Positions 1 through 8,828 of a stretch of DNA of 64,000 bases are shown piece by piece; position 1 is the stretch's first letter, and every line of letters starts with the position of its first letter. The stretch is taken from assembly GCF_020880975.1 (NCBI RefSeq), contig NZ_JAJIWP010000008.1:1-64000 (forward strand). Reading direction: 5' to 3'. Source of the DNA: Mucilaginibacter sp. UR6-1 (GTDB lineage Bacteria > Bacteroidota > Bacteroidia > Sphingobacteriales > Sphingobacteriaceae). The translations under genes were made by a program, and so were the position numbers. The notes beneath the pieces are model-generated. The model was not told the DNA's origin. It saw only the letters and a program-made list of their open reading frames with translations, and ran no database searches.

Positions 1-71
1 CCGAACAGAGAAGTTAAGCCCGCCAGAGCCGATGGTACTGCGGTAAAACGTGGGAGAGTAGGTCGGTGCCA
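1..71 (+). rRNA. rrf: 5S ribosomal RNA, 3' part
   Basis: The first bases match the conserved 3' two thirds of bacterial 5S rRNA: the CCGAACAGAGAAGTTAAG segment, then GCCGATGGTACTGC, and the 3' strand GGGAGAGTAGGTCGGTGCC. The 5' part lies before the window, presumably behind 16S and 23S genes. The exact 3' end is estimated from the family; a terminator follows directly. Confidence 0.95.
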
Positions 72-83
72 AACTTTACAATC

Positions 84-115
84 AGCCCCCTTCAGTAATG
101 ATCGGGGCTTTTTTT
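84..115 (+). terminator. Rho-independent terminator of the rRNA operon
   Basis: The stem AGCCCC (84-89) pairs with GGGGCT (104-109), and a run of seven T follows. It lies 13 bases after the 5S end, as expected for the end of an rrn operon. Confidence 0.85.
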
Positions 116-442
116 ATACATTGGACTTTTTTGATCAGCTAAACCGAACATCTCGTTTCGCAACAGCAATGGATAGTGTGCCTCCCGGTACTCAAAAGCA
201 GACAAGAACCTTAAATAGCAAATGAATATCAGGTCTGCATTTAGTTTTTAGCTATTGCAAAATTCGCCTGGCTTTAAAGTCAACACATACCTCTTTATGA
301 AACGTAAGTTAACTGCGCCATTATTCCCTCCTGCGGTAGGTTAGGGAATAGCATAATATGAGCAGTTATCCTCAAGAATTCTATTAGCTACTATCCCTGC
401 AAAATAAAACTCAGTATATTGCCTGCATTAAACCTTAACAGC
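116..442. other. Intergenic region after the rrn operon
   Basis: No coding sequence or RNA gene is recognised here. The stretch is AT-rich and should hold the promoter of the next gene, but no clear TAnnTTTG element stands out. Confidence 0.5.
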
Positions 443-1237
443 ATGAATGCAGCAGAAACTGCACTTTGGAAAAAAATCAGACTATTTCGAATTGATGATC
501 CAGGCGTATCTTTTAAATTTTCTGATCGATTGGCGCGGGAAAATGGATGGTCAGCACAATACACCCACCGGGTTATAGATGAATATAAGAAATTTATATT
601 TCTTTGTTGCGTATCAACAACCGGAGTTACACCATCTGATCCGGTTGACCAGGCATGGCATCTGCATTTAACGTATACACGTTCTTATTGGATATATCTT
701 TGTCAGGATACGCTTGGCAAACCAATACATCATAATCCAACCAACGGTGGCGAGAAAGAAGCAGTTCGTTTTAAGCACTATTATACTTCTTCTGACAGCT
801 TATACCAGCAATATTTCGGCACAGTACCACCTGCTGATATTTGGCATAACAGCGATAAACGGTTTACAGACATTAATTTTCAGCGAATTAATTTGCGCAG
901 TAACTGGGTTATCAAAAAGCCAGAGATCGCTAAGCAACACATAATATTACTTTCAATCTTCGCAGCAAATATATTGTTTGTGCAGGCTGCGGAATTAACG
1001 ATCATACCCGTACTGGGTTTGATCGTTATATTCATTGTTATCGCGGTATACAGAAAACGTGGCAGTGAGATAAATAAAAAAGGCGACAATGGTACCGACT
1101 GTACGGCCGGTTGCGGCGGAGAAAATAGCTCATGGCATTCTAACCATCACACGTCTGATAGTTCACATCATTCGGGCGATAGCGGTTGCAGCAGCGGTTG
1201 TTCTAATTCCGGTTGCAGTGGCTGCGGGAGCGACTAA
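443..1237 (+). CDS. Glycine-rich-domain-like membrane protein with Cys/His/Ser-rich tail
   Basis: About 264 residues from the ATG at 443; an in-frame TTG at 419 would add eight residues. The N-terminal half has the segment VDQAWHLHLTYTRSYW, which resembles the conserved core of glycine-rich domain (GRDP/TIGR04222-like) proteins. Two hydrophobic segments follow near residues 165-205. The last about 45 residues consist almost only of Cys, Gly, Ser, His and Asn, with repeated GC, SGC and HH pairs. Such a tail suggests metal binding or a low-complexity surface, but that is inference and no enzymatic role is known. The stop overlaps the convergent PepSY gene stop by four bases. Confidence 0.75.
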   Translation: MNAAETALWKKIRLFRIDDPGVSFKFSDRLARENGWSAQYTHRVIDEYKKFIFLCCVSTTGVTPSDPVDQAWHLHLTYTRSYWIYLCQDTLGKPIHHNPTNGGEKEAVRFKHYYTSSDSLYQQYFGTVPPADIWHNSDKRFTDINFQRINLRSNWVIKKPEIAKQHIILLSIFAANILFVQAAELTIIPVLGLIVIFIVIAVYRKRGSEINKKGDNGTDCTAGCGGENSSWHSNHHTSDSSHHSGDSGCSSGCSNSGCSGCGSD

Positions 1238-2412
1238 GCCTGTGCCATTTGTACCCTTCGAGATGTTTTGGCCAATCTCGGTCTGGCTGTTTTTTTGCGC
1301 CTGCCCCACCATATAATAAAACCTGTTACCGGCATGCTGGCACATATCAGGCTGCCAAAAAATGCGGCTACTTTGCCCGCCAGGCCGGCAATGGCACCTA
1401 CGTGTATATCATAATTCATGCGGGCAATTTTGTCGGCAGTACTGGCCTTTGCTAACCGGCCATAAACGTGTTTAACAGGTATTTCTTTCAGTGTGTATTG
1501 ATCGTAAAAACGATAATCGGCCTGCCAGTAAGTATATGTGTCAGGATTTACAGCTATCTCAATAGCAGCCTTGTTGTTTTCAGGGAAATGTACATCTATA
1601 CTGCCTTTAAAGTTTCTGAGTGTATCATTTGTTCGTGCCCAAAGTATGTCAGTGGCAGGTGCATTGTTATCTTTTAGATGGATCTTGGTCGTGTCAGACA
1701 CCGACTCGGCAAACTCTACCTGCGCTTTACCGCCCGAGGTTACCCAGTATACTGATTTTGCAAACCACTGAAAACCCCAAACCAAGCCTGTAATGGCAAT
1801 AAAAATGATCACCCAGGTCATGTAAAAGCCTAATACGTTATGCAGATCGTAATTTACCCTGCGCCATTTGGCATTCCATTTTATGCTAAAGCGTTGCCTG
1901 GAGGCAGCCTTGTTTTTTGGCCACCACAATACAATGCCCGAGATAAGCAGAAATAAGAACATTAAAGTGCCGGTAGCTACTATAGGCTGCCCGATTTTGG
2001 GCGGCAGCCACAGGTAAAAATGCCCGTCAATCACTATCCTGAAAAAATCCTGGTTCATGTCTTTAGCCTTCAATACCTCTCCGGTATAAGGGTTCATAAA
2101 AACAATCAGGTAATACGATGGCTCATATCCGTAATAAACTGCCATTGCGGCTTTGCCGGGCTCGTAGTTGATGCTATGCGGCTCCTTACCCGGGTATTGT
2201 TTATTAGCTATCTCACGCAATTTTGATGGTGGCAGTACTGGTTTGTTTTGTACGGCGGCAAAGCGATAAGGCTGCGTAACATTTTCAATCTCTCGCTCAA
2301 AGGCAAGTATGCAGCCAGTTATGCCCAAAAAACAAACCAAAAGGCCCGACGCAAGGCCGAGCCAAAGGTGAAGTCTTCCGATCCAGTATTTAAAGTTTTT
2401 TTTCGCTGCCAT
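1234..2412 (-). CDS. PepSY-associated transmembrane protein (PiuB-like)
   Basis: A 392-residue inner-membrane protein with the usual PepSY_TM layout. The first helix starts in YWIGRLHLWLGLASGLLV, with the typical GRLHxWLG motif. A periplasmic PepSY-like region with the YYLIVFMNPYTGEVL segment follows, then two central helices around residues 145-215 and a last helix near 350-370 ending in WWGRRKK. Family members are often found with TonB receptors and are thought to reduce or release iron from imported siderophores. It is probably the third gene after the beta-barrel and GLPGLI genes on the same strand, 67 bases downstream. Its substrate cannot be read from sequence. Confidence 0.88.
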   Translation of the reverse strand: MAAKKNFKYWIGRLHLWLGLASGLLVCFLGITGCILAFEREIENVTQPYRFAAVQNKPVLPPSKLREIANKQYPGKEPHSINYEPGKAAMAVYYGYEPSYYLIVFMNPYTGEVLKAKDMNQDFFRIVIDGHFYLWLPPKIGQPIVATGTLMFLFLLISGIVLWWPKNKAASRQRFSIKWNAKWRRVNYDLHNVLGFYMTWVIIFIAITGLVWGFQWFAKSVYWVTSGGKAQVEFAESVSDTTKIHLKDNNAPATDILWARTNDTLRNFKGSIDVHFPENNKAAIEIAVNPDTYTYWQADYRFYDQYTLKEIPVKHVYGRLAKASTADKIARMNYDIHVGAIAGLAGKVAAFFGSLICASMPVTGFIIWWGRRKKTARPRLAKTSRRVQMAQA

Positions 2413-2479
2413 TACAAGTACAATTGAATGACAAAAATGCGAAAAATATCTTTATTAAGATTGATTACAAATAAATTCT

Positions 2480-3262
2480 TTACAGCATAACCGCTTTTAA
2501 CACGCCTTGCGCGTATTCACCCCAATCCTTCATGGCGCTTTTTACAGTGTTCACAAAGGTTTTACGGTCAACCGTTTTGCCTTTAGCCGGGGCGTTTAAT
2601 GCTGCGGCAGGTACACTGGTATCAGTTACCTTGGTAGCAAACCAGGTTACGTTATCATGCGGAAGGGCTACACCCAATATCATGCCCGGTAAACCGGTGA
2701 ATGATTCGGGGCCGCCGGAAACCGGTATCTCATCAGTATAAAAAGCTACCACATAAATAGAATCCATTACCAGGGCATTGGCGCGGCGGCATTCATAACC
2801 GGCAATGTTGCGGGTTTCGCTGGTTATTTTCCATTTTATCTGGCGGGTACTGTCTTTCAATAAAAAAGTTTCTTCAAATACTTTTTTCTGAGCAATAATT
2901 TTGCTGGTGCTCAAATCAGTAAATACAGTATTATTTTGCCCTACAATAGCGCGGTTGCCCCAATACTGCGGGTTGTTTTCTTCGGGGATGGGTGTAAAAA
3001 GCGTTTTGTTATCACCAAAGGTTAAAGTGCTTTTAAGCTTTTTAAATTGGGGGTTATTTTTTTTATAGGCATCATACATGCCGTTCATGTAGCTCTCGTT
3101 TTGCGGGTTGATCTCCTTGCGGATGAGCGCGTACATATTGGCCGATTTTTCAAACTCGATGGTACCCGATTTGGTAAAGTGTTTGTTTTGCGCATACAAG
3201 CTGCCAGCACTTAATATAATGAGCACGGTAAGTGCTGTAAGTTTTTTATATATGGTTTTCAT
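2480..3262 (-). CDS. GLPGLI family protein
   Basis: About 260 residues, secreted. The ATG at 3262 is chosen because it opens a clear signal peptide (MKTIYKK, a hydrophobic stretch, then SLYAQ); an upstream in-frame ATG would add residues inside the preceding gene. The family-defining loop appears as FTGLPGMILG, followed by a beta-rich stretch. GLPGLI proteins are a Bacteroidota family (TIGR01200) with no settled biochemical role, often encoded next to a large outer-membrane beta-barrel gene. Here the barrel gene ends seven bases upstream, so the two are almost certainly cotranscribed and probably act together at the outer membrane. Confidence 0.9.
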   Translation of the reverse strand: MKTIYKKLTALTVLIILSAGSLYAQNKHFTKSGTIEFEKSANMYALIRKEINPQNESYMNGMYDAYKKNNPQFKKLKSTLTFGDNKTLFTPIPEENNPQYWGNRAIVGQNNTVFTDLSTSKIIAQKKVFEETFLLKDSTRQIKWKITSETRNIAGYECRRANALVMDSIYVVAFYTDEIPVSGGPESFTGLPGMILGVALPHDNVTWFATKVTDTSVPAAALNAPAKGKTVDRKTFVNTVKSAMKDWGEYAQGVLKAVML

Positions 3263-3269
3263 TGTGATA

Positions 3270-6086
3270 TTAGTTTTTGGCAACGCCGCCGCCCATGTGG
3301 TTAAAATCATAACTAATTGAGAACATAAAATACCTGCGTATGGTGGTGTAAGTATTTTGGTAGATAACGTTATTATTGGCGCTACGGCTGAAACCGGTGT
3401 TTTGGTTTAGCAAATCGTTTACAGTTAATGATAGTCGCAGATTATCCTGTTTCATAAAAGTTTTTGCGATTGACGCATTCCATATAGTACGGCGAAACGG
3501 ATCGGCGAATGTTTGTGTTGCTGCCTGGTACTCATGCTCTATATCCGAGCCGACTTGAAATTTAAAAGGCAGATAAACGTTAAAACTACCCGATAAGTTA
3601 TAGGCTCTGCCATTGCTGTTCAGATCGGGGTTCAATGATGTTTCATTGGTATTGTATGACGGACGGAAATCAACCCTTACATCGTATTTTTTAGTAGCAT
3701 ATTTAGATAGTGATACGCCTAAAGAATACGAGTAAGCTTTGGTACGATTCTCCTGATTATTCACCATGTTGTAATAAGTCTGGCCGTTAATATTTCCGTT
3801 CAAACCGGCATTTAAGCCCCAGAAAATTTTACGGTTATACCACAGCCCGCCGTAAAAATTGTTGGTTTTACGGTTTGGTAGATTAAATGATTGGATAACG
3901 CTTCTGCCGGTTATGGTATCGGTAAGTACATTGGTAACTATAGGGTTAGTAGTTAATGAGTACGATCCGTACAAATTCATCCATTCATCGGCCAGTACTT
4001 TGTATGAGTTGGCGCTAAAATTAAAGCGATGGGTGAATGAAGGATCAAGATCAGGGTTACCCAGGGTAATGTTCAAAGGGTCATTATTGATGCGGATAGG
4101 TTGTACCTGATCAATAGTTGGCTGAGTGGTGTTACCATTGTATGATAACCTGAGCGATTTTTGCTGCGAAAAACGATATTGCCAGGTAGCCTGCGGAAAC
4201 CAGTTGGTAAAGTTCCTGTCAAACCGCATGTTGTTAATGCGGTTAACCTGTTCAAAATTCACAATTGCAGCGCGTGTACCAAAGTTTAACGTGGTTTTGC
4301 CTTTTTTATAGTTAAACATTGCCCCCGCCTGGTTTGATAGCTGATTTAGTTTAAAATCACTGCTTAATGAGTCTATCTGGCGGTTGTAACTGCCGTTGCC
4401 AAGCGTTTGTTCAAATGTGCGCCTGTTGGCAGTAGCGTTATTAATATTTACACCATAATTAACCACAACCGAAAAATCTTTGGTGATGGGCTCGGTATAG
4501 GTGATGTTTGAATTCAGCACCACGCTTTCCAGGTCATTTACCTTATACTGGTCAATATTGGTCGTACTGTCAAGCGCGCCGGTTCTGTCGTAATAATTAA
4601 TAATTGATTTCAGGAAGCCGTCGGCATTGTTACGGGTTACCGATGGTGCTATGTTTACTGAGAAAGTACGGCCTTTTTTCTTTAACTTTTTGTTGTAAAA
4701 GATAGACGCGTTGAATAGTTTTTGGCTGCCATCAGTGGTTAGTTCACGCACGTTATCGTTCTGTAAGGTATCGTTACGTCTGCTCACAGAGTTGAAGTTT
4801 TGGCGGGTATCGCTTTCTTTTAACGTACCGCCAAAGGTTAGTTTAAGGTTTGATGTGGTATCAATTTTCAGGTTATAAGTACCATCGAGTTTTTGTCTGA
4901 ACAGGTAGTTATCGAATTTCTGATCGGAAAGCGTGGTTTGGCTAAGCGTTGGCGATAGGTTGTTAACATTGATGGAATTGTTGGTGCCTTCAACCTCGAT
5001 CGAACCAATTTTATAATTGCCATTGATAGATTCCTTATCATCATTCCACTTGGTATCATAATGCAAACCACCGGTACGGGCTGTCGGCAAGCCCTGGCCG
5101 CTGTAACGGCCATCAAATGAGTCCAGATCATCACCGCCGCCGCTAAAAAAGATGGATACACTGCCATCATCCCCATAGGTAACATTGTCTGATCCGCCGC
5201 CGTATTTATCGTTATCAGTCCACCCAAGCCCGGTTTTGCCGGTATTGCTCAGCGTGCCGTATGCCGAAAATTTTTGCTTGCCTTTAAAGGTATTGAACAT
5301 CAGTTCGCTTTGGTTAAAACCGCGCGTACCTACGGCCGCCTGCGCCTTGCCGAACGATCCGCTTTTTTTATCCTCTTTAAGTTTAATGTTGAGTGTCTTG
5401 GTTTTTTGGCCGTCATCAATACCTGTAAACGTAGCCTGGTCGCTCTTTTTATCGTAAAGCTGCACCTTGTCAACCATATCGGCACGCAGGTTTTTAGTAA
5501 CCAGGGTAGGGTCATCGCCAAAAAACTCTTCGCCATCAACCAATACCTTGCTTACGGTTTCGCCCTGGGCGGTTATCTTGCCGTCCTTATCAACCTGTAT
5601 GCCTTGCAGTTGTTTTAGCAGGTCTTCAACCTTGGCGTTGGGTTGTATGCTATAGGTTTTGGCATCGTATTCGGTAGTGTCGCCTTTTATCTTGATTTGT
5701 GCCGCGGTGCCCTTAACCATTACTTCCTGCAACAATCTTGACTTTAGGCTGAGCTTTACCGTATTAAAATTGTAATCTGTTTTAGTGCCTTCCAGTTTAA
5801 ACTGCTCCACATAGTCGGCATACTCAGGGTAAGCTACCAGCAGTATGTAACTGCCTGCGGCCAGTTTGGGAAAGTGGAACGAGCCATCCTGCGCGGCACG
5901 GGCATACGTAACCAGTACTGAGTCCTTAGCCTGAAGGATACTTACTGACGCGTTCTCGAGCTTTACATTTGACGCGGTATCAGCAACAATACCTTTTGCC
6001 GTGTAATTGGTGGGGGATGGTGTTTGTGCGAACACCGACAGGCTGCTTATCAGTAACATAACAAGAGCCGTAATTGTGTACTTCAT
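3270..6086 (-). CDS. Outer-membrane beta-barrel protein with carboxypeptidase-like N-domain and TonB plug
   Basis: 938 residues. A signal peptide (ending VFAQ near residue 21) is followed by a carboxypeptidase-regulatory-like domain (about 28-110). Next comes a plug-like region (about 115-230) with KVLVDGEEFFGDDPTLV, and then a long beta-barrel of the OMP_b-brl_3 type. It resembles TonB-dependent receptors but lacks a recognisable TonB-box assignment, and the ligand is unknown. It is the first gene of an operon with GLPGLI and probably the PepSY protein, which makes an export or metal/siderophore role possible. Homologues with GLPGLI partners are common in Bacteroidota and mostly uncharacterised. 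Confidence 0.9.
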   Translation of the reverse strand: MKYTITALVMLLISSLSVFAQTPSPTNYTAKGIVADTASNVKLENASVSILQAKDSVLVTYARAAQDGSFHFPKLAAGSYILLVAYPEYADYVEQFKLEGTKTDYNFNTVKLSLKSRLLQEVMVKGTAAQIKIKGDTTEYDAKTYSIQPNAKVEDLLKQLQGIQVDKDGKITAQGETVSKVLVDGEEFFGDDPTLVTKNLRADMVDKVQLYDKKSDQATFTGIDDGQKTKTLNIKLKEDKKSGSFGKAQAAVGTRGFNQSELMFNTFKGKQKFSAYGTLSNTGKTGLGWTDNDKYGGGSDNVTYGDDGSVSIFFSGGGDDLDSFDGRYSGQGLPTARTGGLHYDTKWNDDKESINGNYKIGSIEVEGTNNSINVNNLSPTLSQTTLSDQKFDNYLFRQKLDGTYNLKIDTTSNLKLTFGGTLKESDTRQNFNSVSRRNDTLQNDNVRELTTDGSQKLFNASIFYNKKLKKKGRTFSVNIAPSVTRNNADGFLKSIINYYDRTGALDSTTNIDQYKVNDLESVVLNSNITYTEPITKDFSVVVNYGVNINNATANRRTFEQTLGNGSYNRQIDSLSSDFKLNQLSNQAGAMFNYKKGKTTLNFGTRAAIVNFEQVNRINNMRFDRNFTNWFPQATWQYRFSQQKSLRLSYNGNTTQPTIDQVQPIRINNDPLNITLGNPDLDPSFTHRFNFSANSYKVLADEWMNLYGSYSLTTNPIVTNVLTDTITGRSVIQSFNLPNRKTNNFYGGLWYNRKIFWGLNAGLNGNINGQTYYNMVNNQENRTKAYSYSLGVSLSKYATKKYDVRVDFRPSYNTNETSLNPDLNSNGRAYNLSGSFNVYLPFKFQVGSDIEHEYQAATQTFADPFRRTIWNASIAKTFMKQDNLRLSLTVNDLLNQNTGFSRSANNNVIYQNTYTTIRRYFMFSISYDFNHMGGGVAKN

Positions 6087-6473
6087 ATAAAGAGTATAGG
6101 TTTGAGCAATGATAACTAAATTTTTAGGTAATAAAAACGGAGTTGTTGGCTATTAACTTTTTTTAACACTTTTTAACAGTATTGTTACGTAATAGCCGTA
6201 GATAAGACAGTATTATAAAGTATTGTGTTACAATAATTAAAAAATAAACCGGCGGTTAAGCTGCAAATACCTTACGTTCTGTATGTTAAAAAATTGGATA
6301 AAAATTAGCCATAACGCCTTATAACGGCATTTTGCTAAAGCAGGCAATTGTAGCGTAAATTCAAAAAAGCTATACTGTTTATTATCAAGCGTAAAAAATT
6401 TGATAATACCTTTTAGCAAAATCAAAAAGCCATATATTAGCAGCTTTGGAAAAACCCATACAAAACCAACCAA
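6087..6473. other. Divergent intergenic region
   Basis: An AT-rich stretch between the beta-barrel operon (leftward) and the GH92 gene (rightward). It must hold both promoters, but I could not assign a TAnnTTTG element with confidence. No gene is supported; a 78-codon reading frame on the minus strand here has no family features. Confidence 0.5.
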
Positions 6474-8753
6474 ATGAAAAAATTATTAACTATTACTTTT
6501 TTATTAACCATCATCTTCAGGTCGTACGGTCAGCAAACTGACTTGGCCGCCCTGGTGAACCCGCTGATGGGTACCGATTCGCAGTACGATCTGTCGAACG
6601 GTAATACTTATCCGGCTATAGCTGTGCCATGGGGCATGAACTTTTGGTCGGCACAAACCGGTAAAATGGGCGACGGGTGGATGTACACCTACGATGCGCA
6701 CAAGATACGCGGCTTTAAACAAACCCACCAGCCATCACCATGGATGAATGATTATGGCCAGTTTGCCATAATGCCGGTTGTAGGCAAAGGCAAGGTAAAC
6801 CAGGATGCAAGGGCCAGTTGGTTCTCGCACAAGGCCGAGGTTACCAAACCTTATTACTACAGCGTTTACCTGGCTGATCATGATATAGCTACCGAGATCA
6901 CCCCTACCGAGCGTGCGGCGCAGTTTCGTTTCACTTACCCTAAGAGTGATGAGTCATTTATTGTGATTGACGCGCTGGATCGTGGCTCATACATCAAAGT
7001 ATATCCGGAGCAAAAAAAGATAGTAGGTTACTCAACCAAATATGCGCGCGGCCCGCTTAAAAACTTTAAAAACTTTTTTGTTATTTATGTAGATAAACCG
7101 ATAACTGTTGCCAAAACTTACAAAGATACTGTAGAGAACAACGGCCTTGAGGTTGATGATAAACACGCGCTGGCCGTTATTGGTTTCAAAACCGTAAAAG
7201 GCGAAAAAGTGAACCTGCGTGTAGCTTCATCATTTGTGAGCATTGAGCAGGCTGATTTGAACCTTAAACGTGAGCTTGCAGGTGACAGCTTTGATCAAAC
7301 TAAAGAAAAAGCGCACACCATCTGGAATAAAACCCTTGGCCGTTTAACGGTTGAAGGTGGTACCGACGAGCAGCAACGTACTTTTTACTCGTGCTTATAC
7401 CGCATGCTGTTCTTCCCGAACAAATTGTACGAGATTGACGCGAACAACAAAATTGTTCACTACAGCCCGCACACCGGCAAAACCGAGCCTGGTTACAAAT
7501 TCGCAGGTACCGGTTTTTGGGATACCTTTAGGGCATTATATCCATTCCTGAACCTGGTTTACCCATCTATCAACAAAGAGATGCAGCAAGGCCTGATCAG
7601 TGATTACAAGGAAGGCGGCTGGTTGCCTGAGTGGTCAAGCCCGGGTTATGCCGATATTATGATCGGTAATAACTCAGCCTCGGTAGTTGCTGATGCCTAT
7701 ATAAAAGGTGGCCGTGGTTATGATATCAATACCCTTTGGGATGCCGTGATACATGGCGCTAATAACGAGGATGCTAAGAATTCATCAATCGGTCGTCGTG
7801 GTGTTAAGTATTATAACGACTTAGGCTATGTACCTTACGATGTTAAGATAAACGAGAACGCTGCCCGTACATTAGAGTACGCTTATGATGACTTTGCCAT
7901 CTACAGCCTGGGTAAAGCGTTAGGCAAACCTGAGTCGGAGATCGCTATCTACAAAAAACGCAGCCGTAATTACCGCAACCTGTTTGATAAATCAACAGGT
8001 TTTATGCGCGGTAAAAACCAGGATGGTACGTTTGCTTCGCCATTCAGCCCGCTTAAATGGGGTGATGCCTTTACCGAAGGTAATAGCTGGCACTATACCT
8101 GGAGCGTTTTTCATGATATTAAAGGTTTGATAAACCTGTATGGCGGCAACAAGCAATTCGCTAACAAGTTGGATTCGGTGTTCATCATGCCACCGGTATT
8201 TGATGACAGCTACTATGGCGGTGTTATCCACGAGATCCGCGAGATGCAGATTGTGAACATGGGCCAGTACGCGCATGGTAACCAGCCCATACAACACATG
8301 ACTTACCTGTACAATTACGCTGCCGAGCCGTGGAAGAGCCAGTACCACGTACGTGAGGTAATGGATAAGCTGTACAAACCAACCCCTGATGGTTACTGCG
8401 GTGATGAGGATAACGGCCAAACATCGGCATGGTATGTATTCTCGGCAATGGGTTTCTACCCGGTATGCCCGGCGGTTAATCAGTATGTTATTGGTTCGCC
8501 ACTGTTTAAAAAGGTAACATTAAAGCTGGAGAATGGCAAAACTGTTACTATTAACGCCGCTAATAACAGCAAAGCAACCCGCTACGTTAATACCGTTACA
8601 GTTGATGGAAAACCATACACCCATAACTGGTTAAGCCACACGGCACTGCAAAAAGGTGGTGTTATTAACTTTAACATGTCGGCACAGCCAAACAAAACAC
8701 GTGGTACAGGCGCGGCAGATGCACCGTACTCGTTGTCGGATACTGAGAAGTAA
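6474..8753 (+). CDS. GH92 family alpha-mannosidase (alpha-1,2-mannosidase type)
   Basis: 759 residues, full family length. The signal peptide ends at SYGQ. The N-terminal domain opens with VNPLMGTDSQYDLSNGNTYP, the usual start of GH92 enzymes, and PWGMNFW. The (alpha/alpha)6 catalytic domain has HEIREM at 586-591 and the hallmark GDEDNGQTSAWY motif from residue 643, followed by GFYPVCP. GH92 enzymes are calcium-dependent exo-alpha-mannosidases that trim alpha-1,2-, 1,3- or 1,4-linked mannose. The exact linkage is not predictable here. Together with GH125 and GH76 genes downstream it indicates breakdown of yeast-type alpha-mannan or N-glycans. Likely periplasmic. Confidence 0.95.
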   Translation: MKKLLTITFLLTIIFRSYGQQTDLAALVNPLMGTDSQYDLSNGNTYPAIAVPWGMNFWSAQTGKMGDGWMYTYDAHKIRGFKQTHQPSPWMNDYGQFAIMPVVGKGKVNQDARASWFSHKAEVTKPYYYSVYLADHDIATEITPTERAAQFRFTYPKSDESFIVIDALDRGSYIKVYPEQKKIVGYSTKYARGPLKNFKNFFVIYVDKPITVAKTYKDTVENNGLEVDDKHALAVIGFKTVKGEKVNLRVASSFVSIEQADLNLKRELAGDSFDQTKEKAHTIWNKTLGRLTVEGGTDEQQRTFYSCLYRMLFFPNKLYEIDANNKIVHYSPHTGKTEPGYKFAGTGFWDTFRALYPFLNLVYPSINKEMQQGLISDYKEGGWLPEWSSPGYADIMIGNNSASVVADAYIKGGRGYDINTLWDAVIHGANNEDAKNSSIGRRGVKYYNDLGYVPYDVKINENAARTLEYAYDDFAIYSLGKALGKPESEIAIYKKRSRNYRNLFDKSTGFMRGKNQDGTFASPFSPLKWGDAFTEGNSWHYTWSVFHDIKGLINLYGGNKQFANKLDSVFIMPPVFDDSYYGGVIHEIREMQIVNMGQYAHGNQPIQHMTYLYNYAAEPWKSQYHVREVMDKLYKPTPDGYCGDEDNGQTSAWYVFSAMGFYPVCPAVNQYVIGSPLFKKVTLKLENGKTVTINAANNSKATRYVNTVTVDGKPYTHNWLSHTALQKGGVINFNMSAQPNKTRGTGAADAPYSLSDTEK

Positions 8754-8772
8754 TAGCTGATTATTATGATAT

Positions 8773-8809
8773 AAAAAAGGGGCTGTATTGAAAAATACAG
8801 CCCCTTTTT
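8773..8809. terminator. Bidirectional terminator between GH92 and GH5 genes
   Basis: A long perfect inverted repeat, AAAAGGGGCTGTATT and AATACAGCCCCTTTT with a short A-rich loop. It has A-tracts and T-tracts on both sides, so it can end transcription of both convergent genes. Confidence 0.9.
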
Positions 8810-8828
8810 ATGCTATCTGTCAACTTTT

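Noticed and set aside
6237..6473. 78-codon minus-strand frame in the GH92 upstream region
   Set aside because: Hydrophobic and AT-driven, ends at the GH92 start, no recognisable family; more likely promoter DNA.
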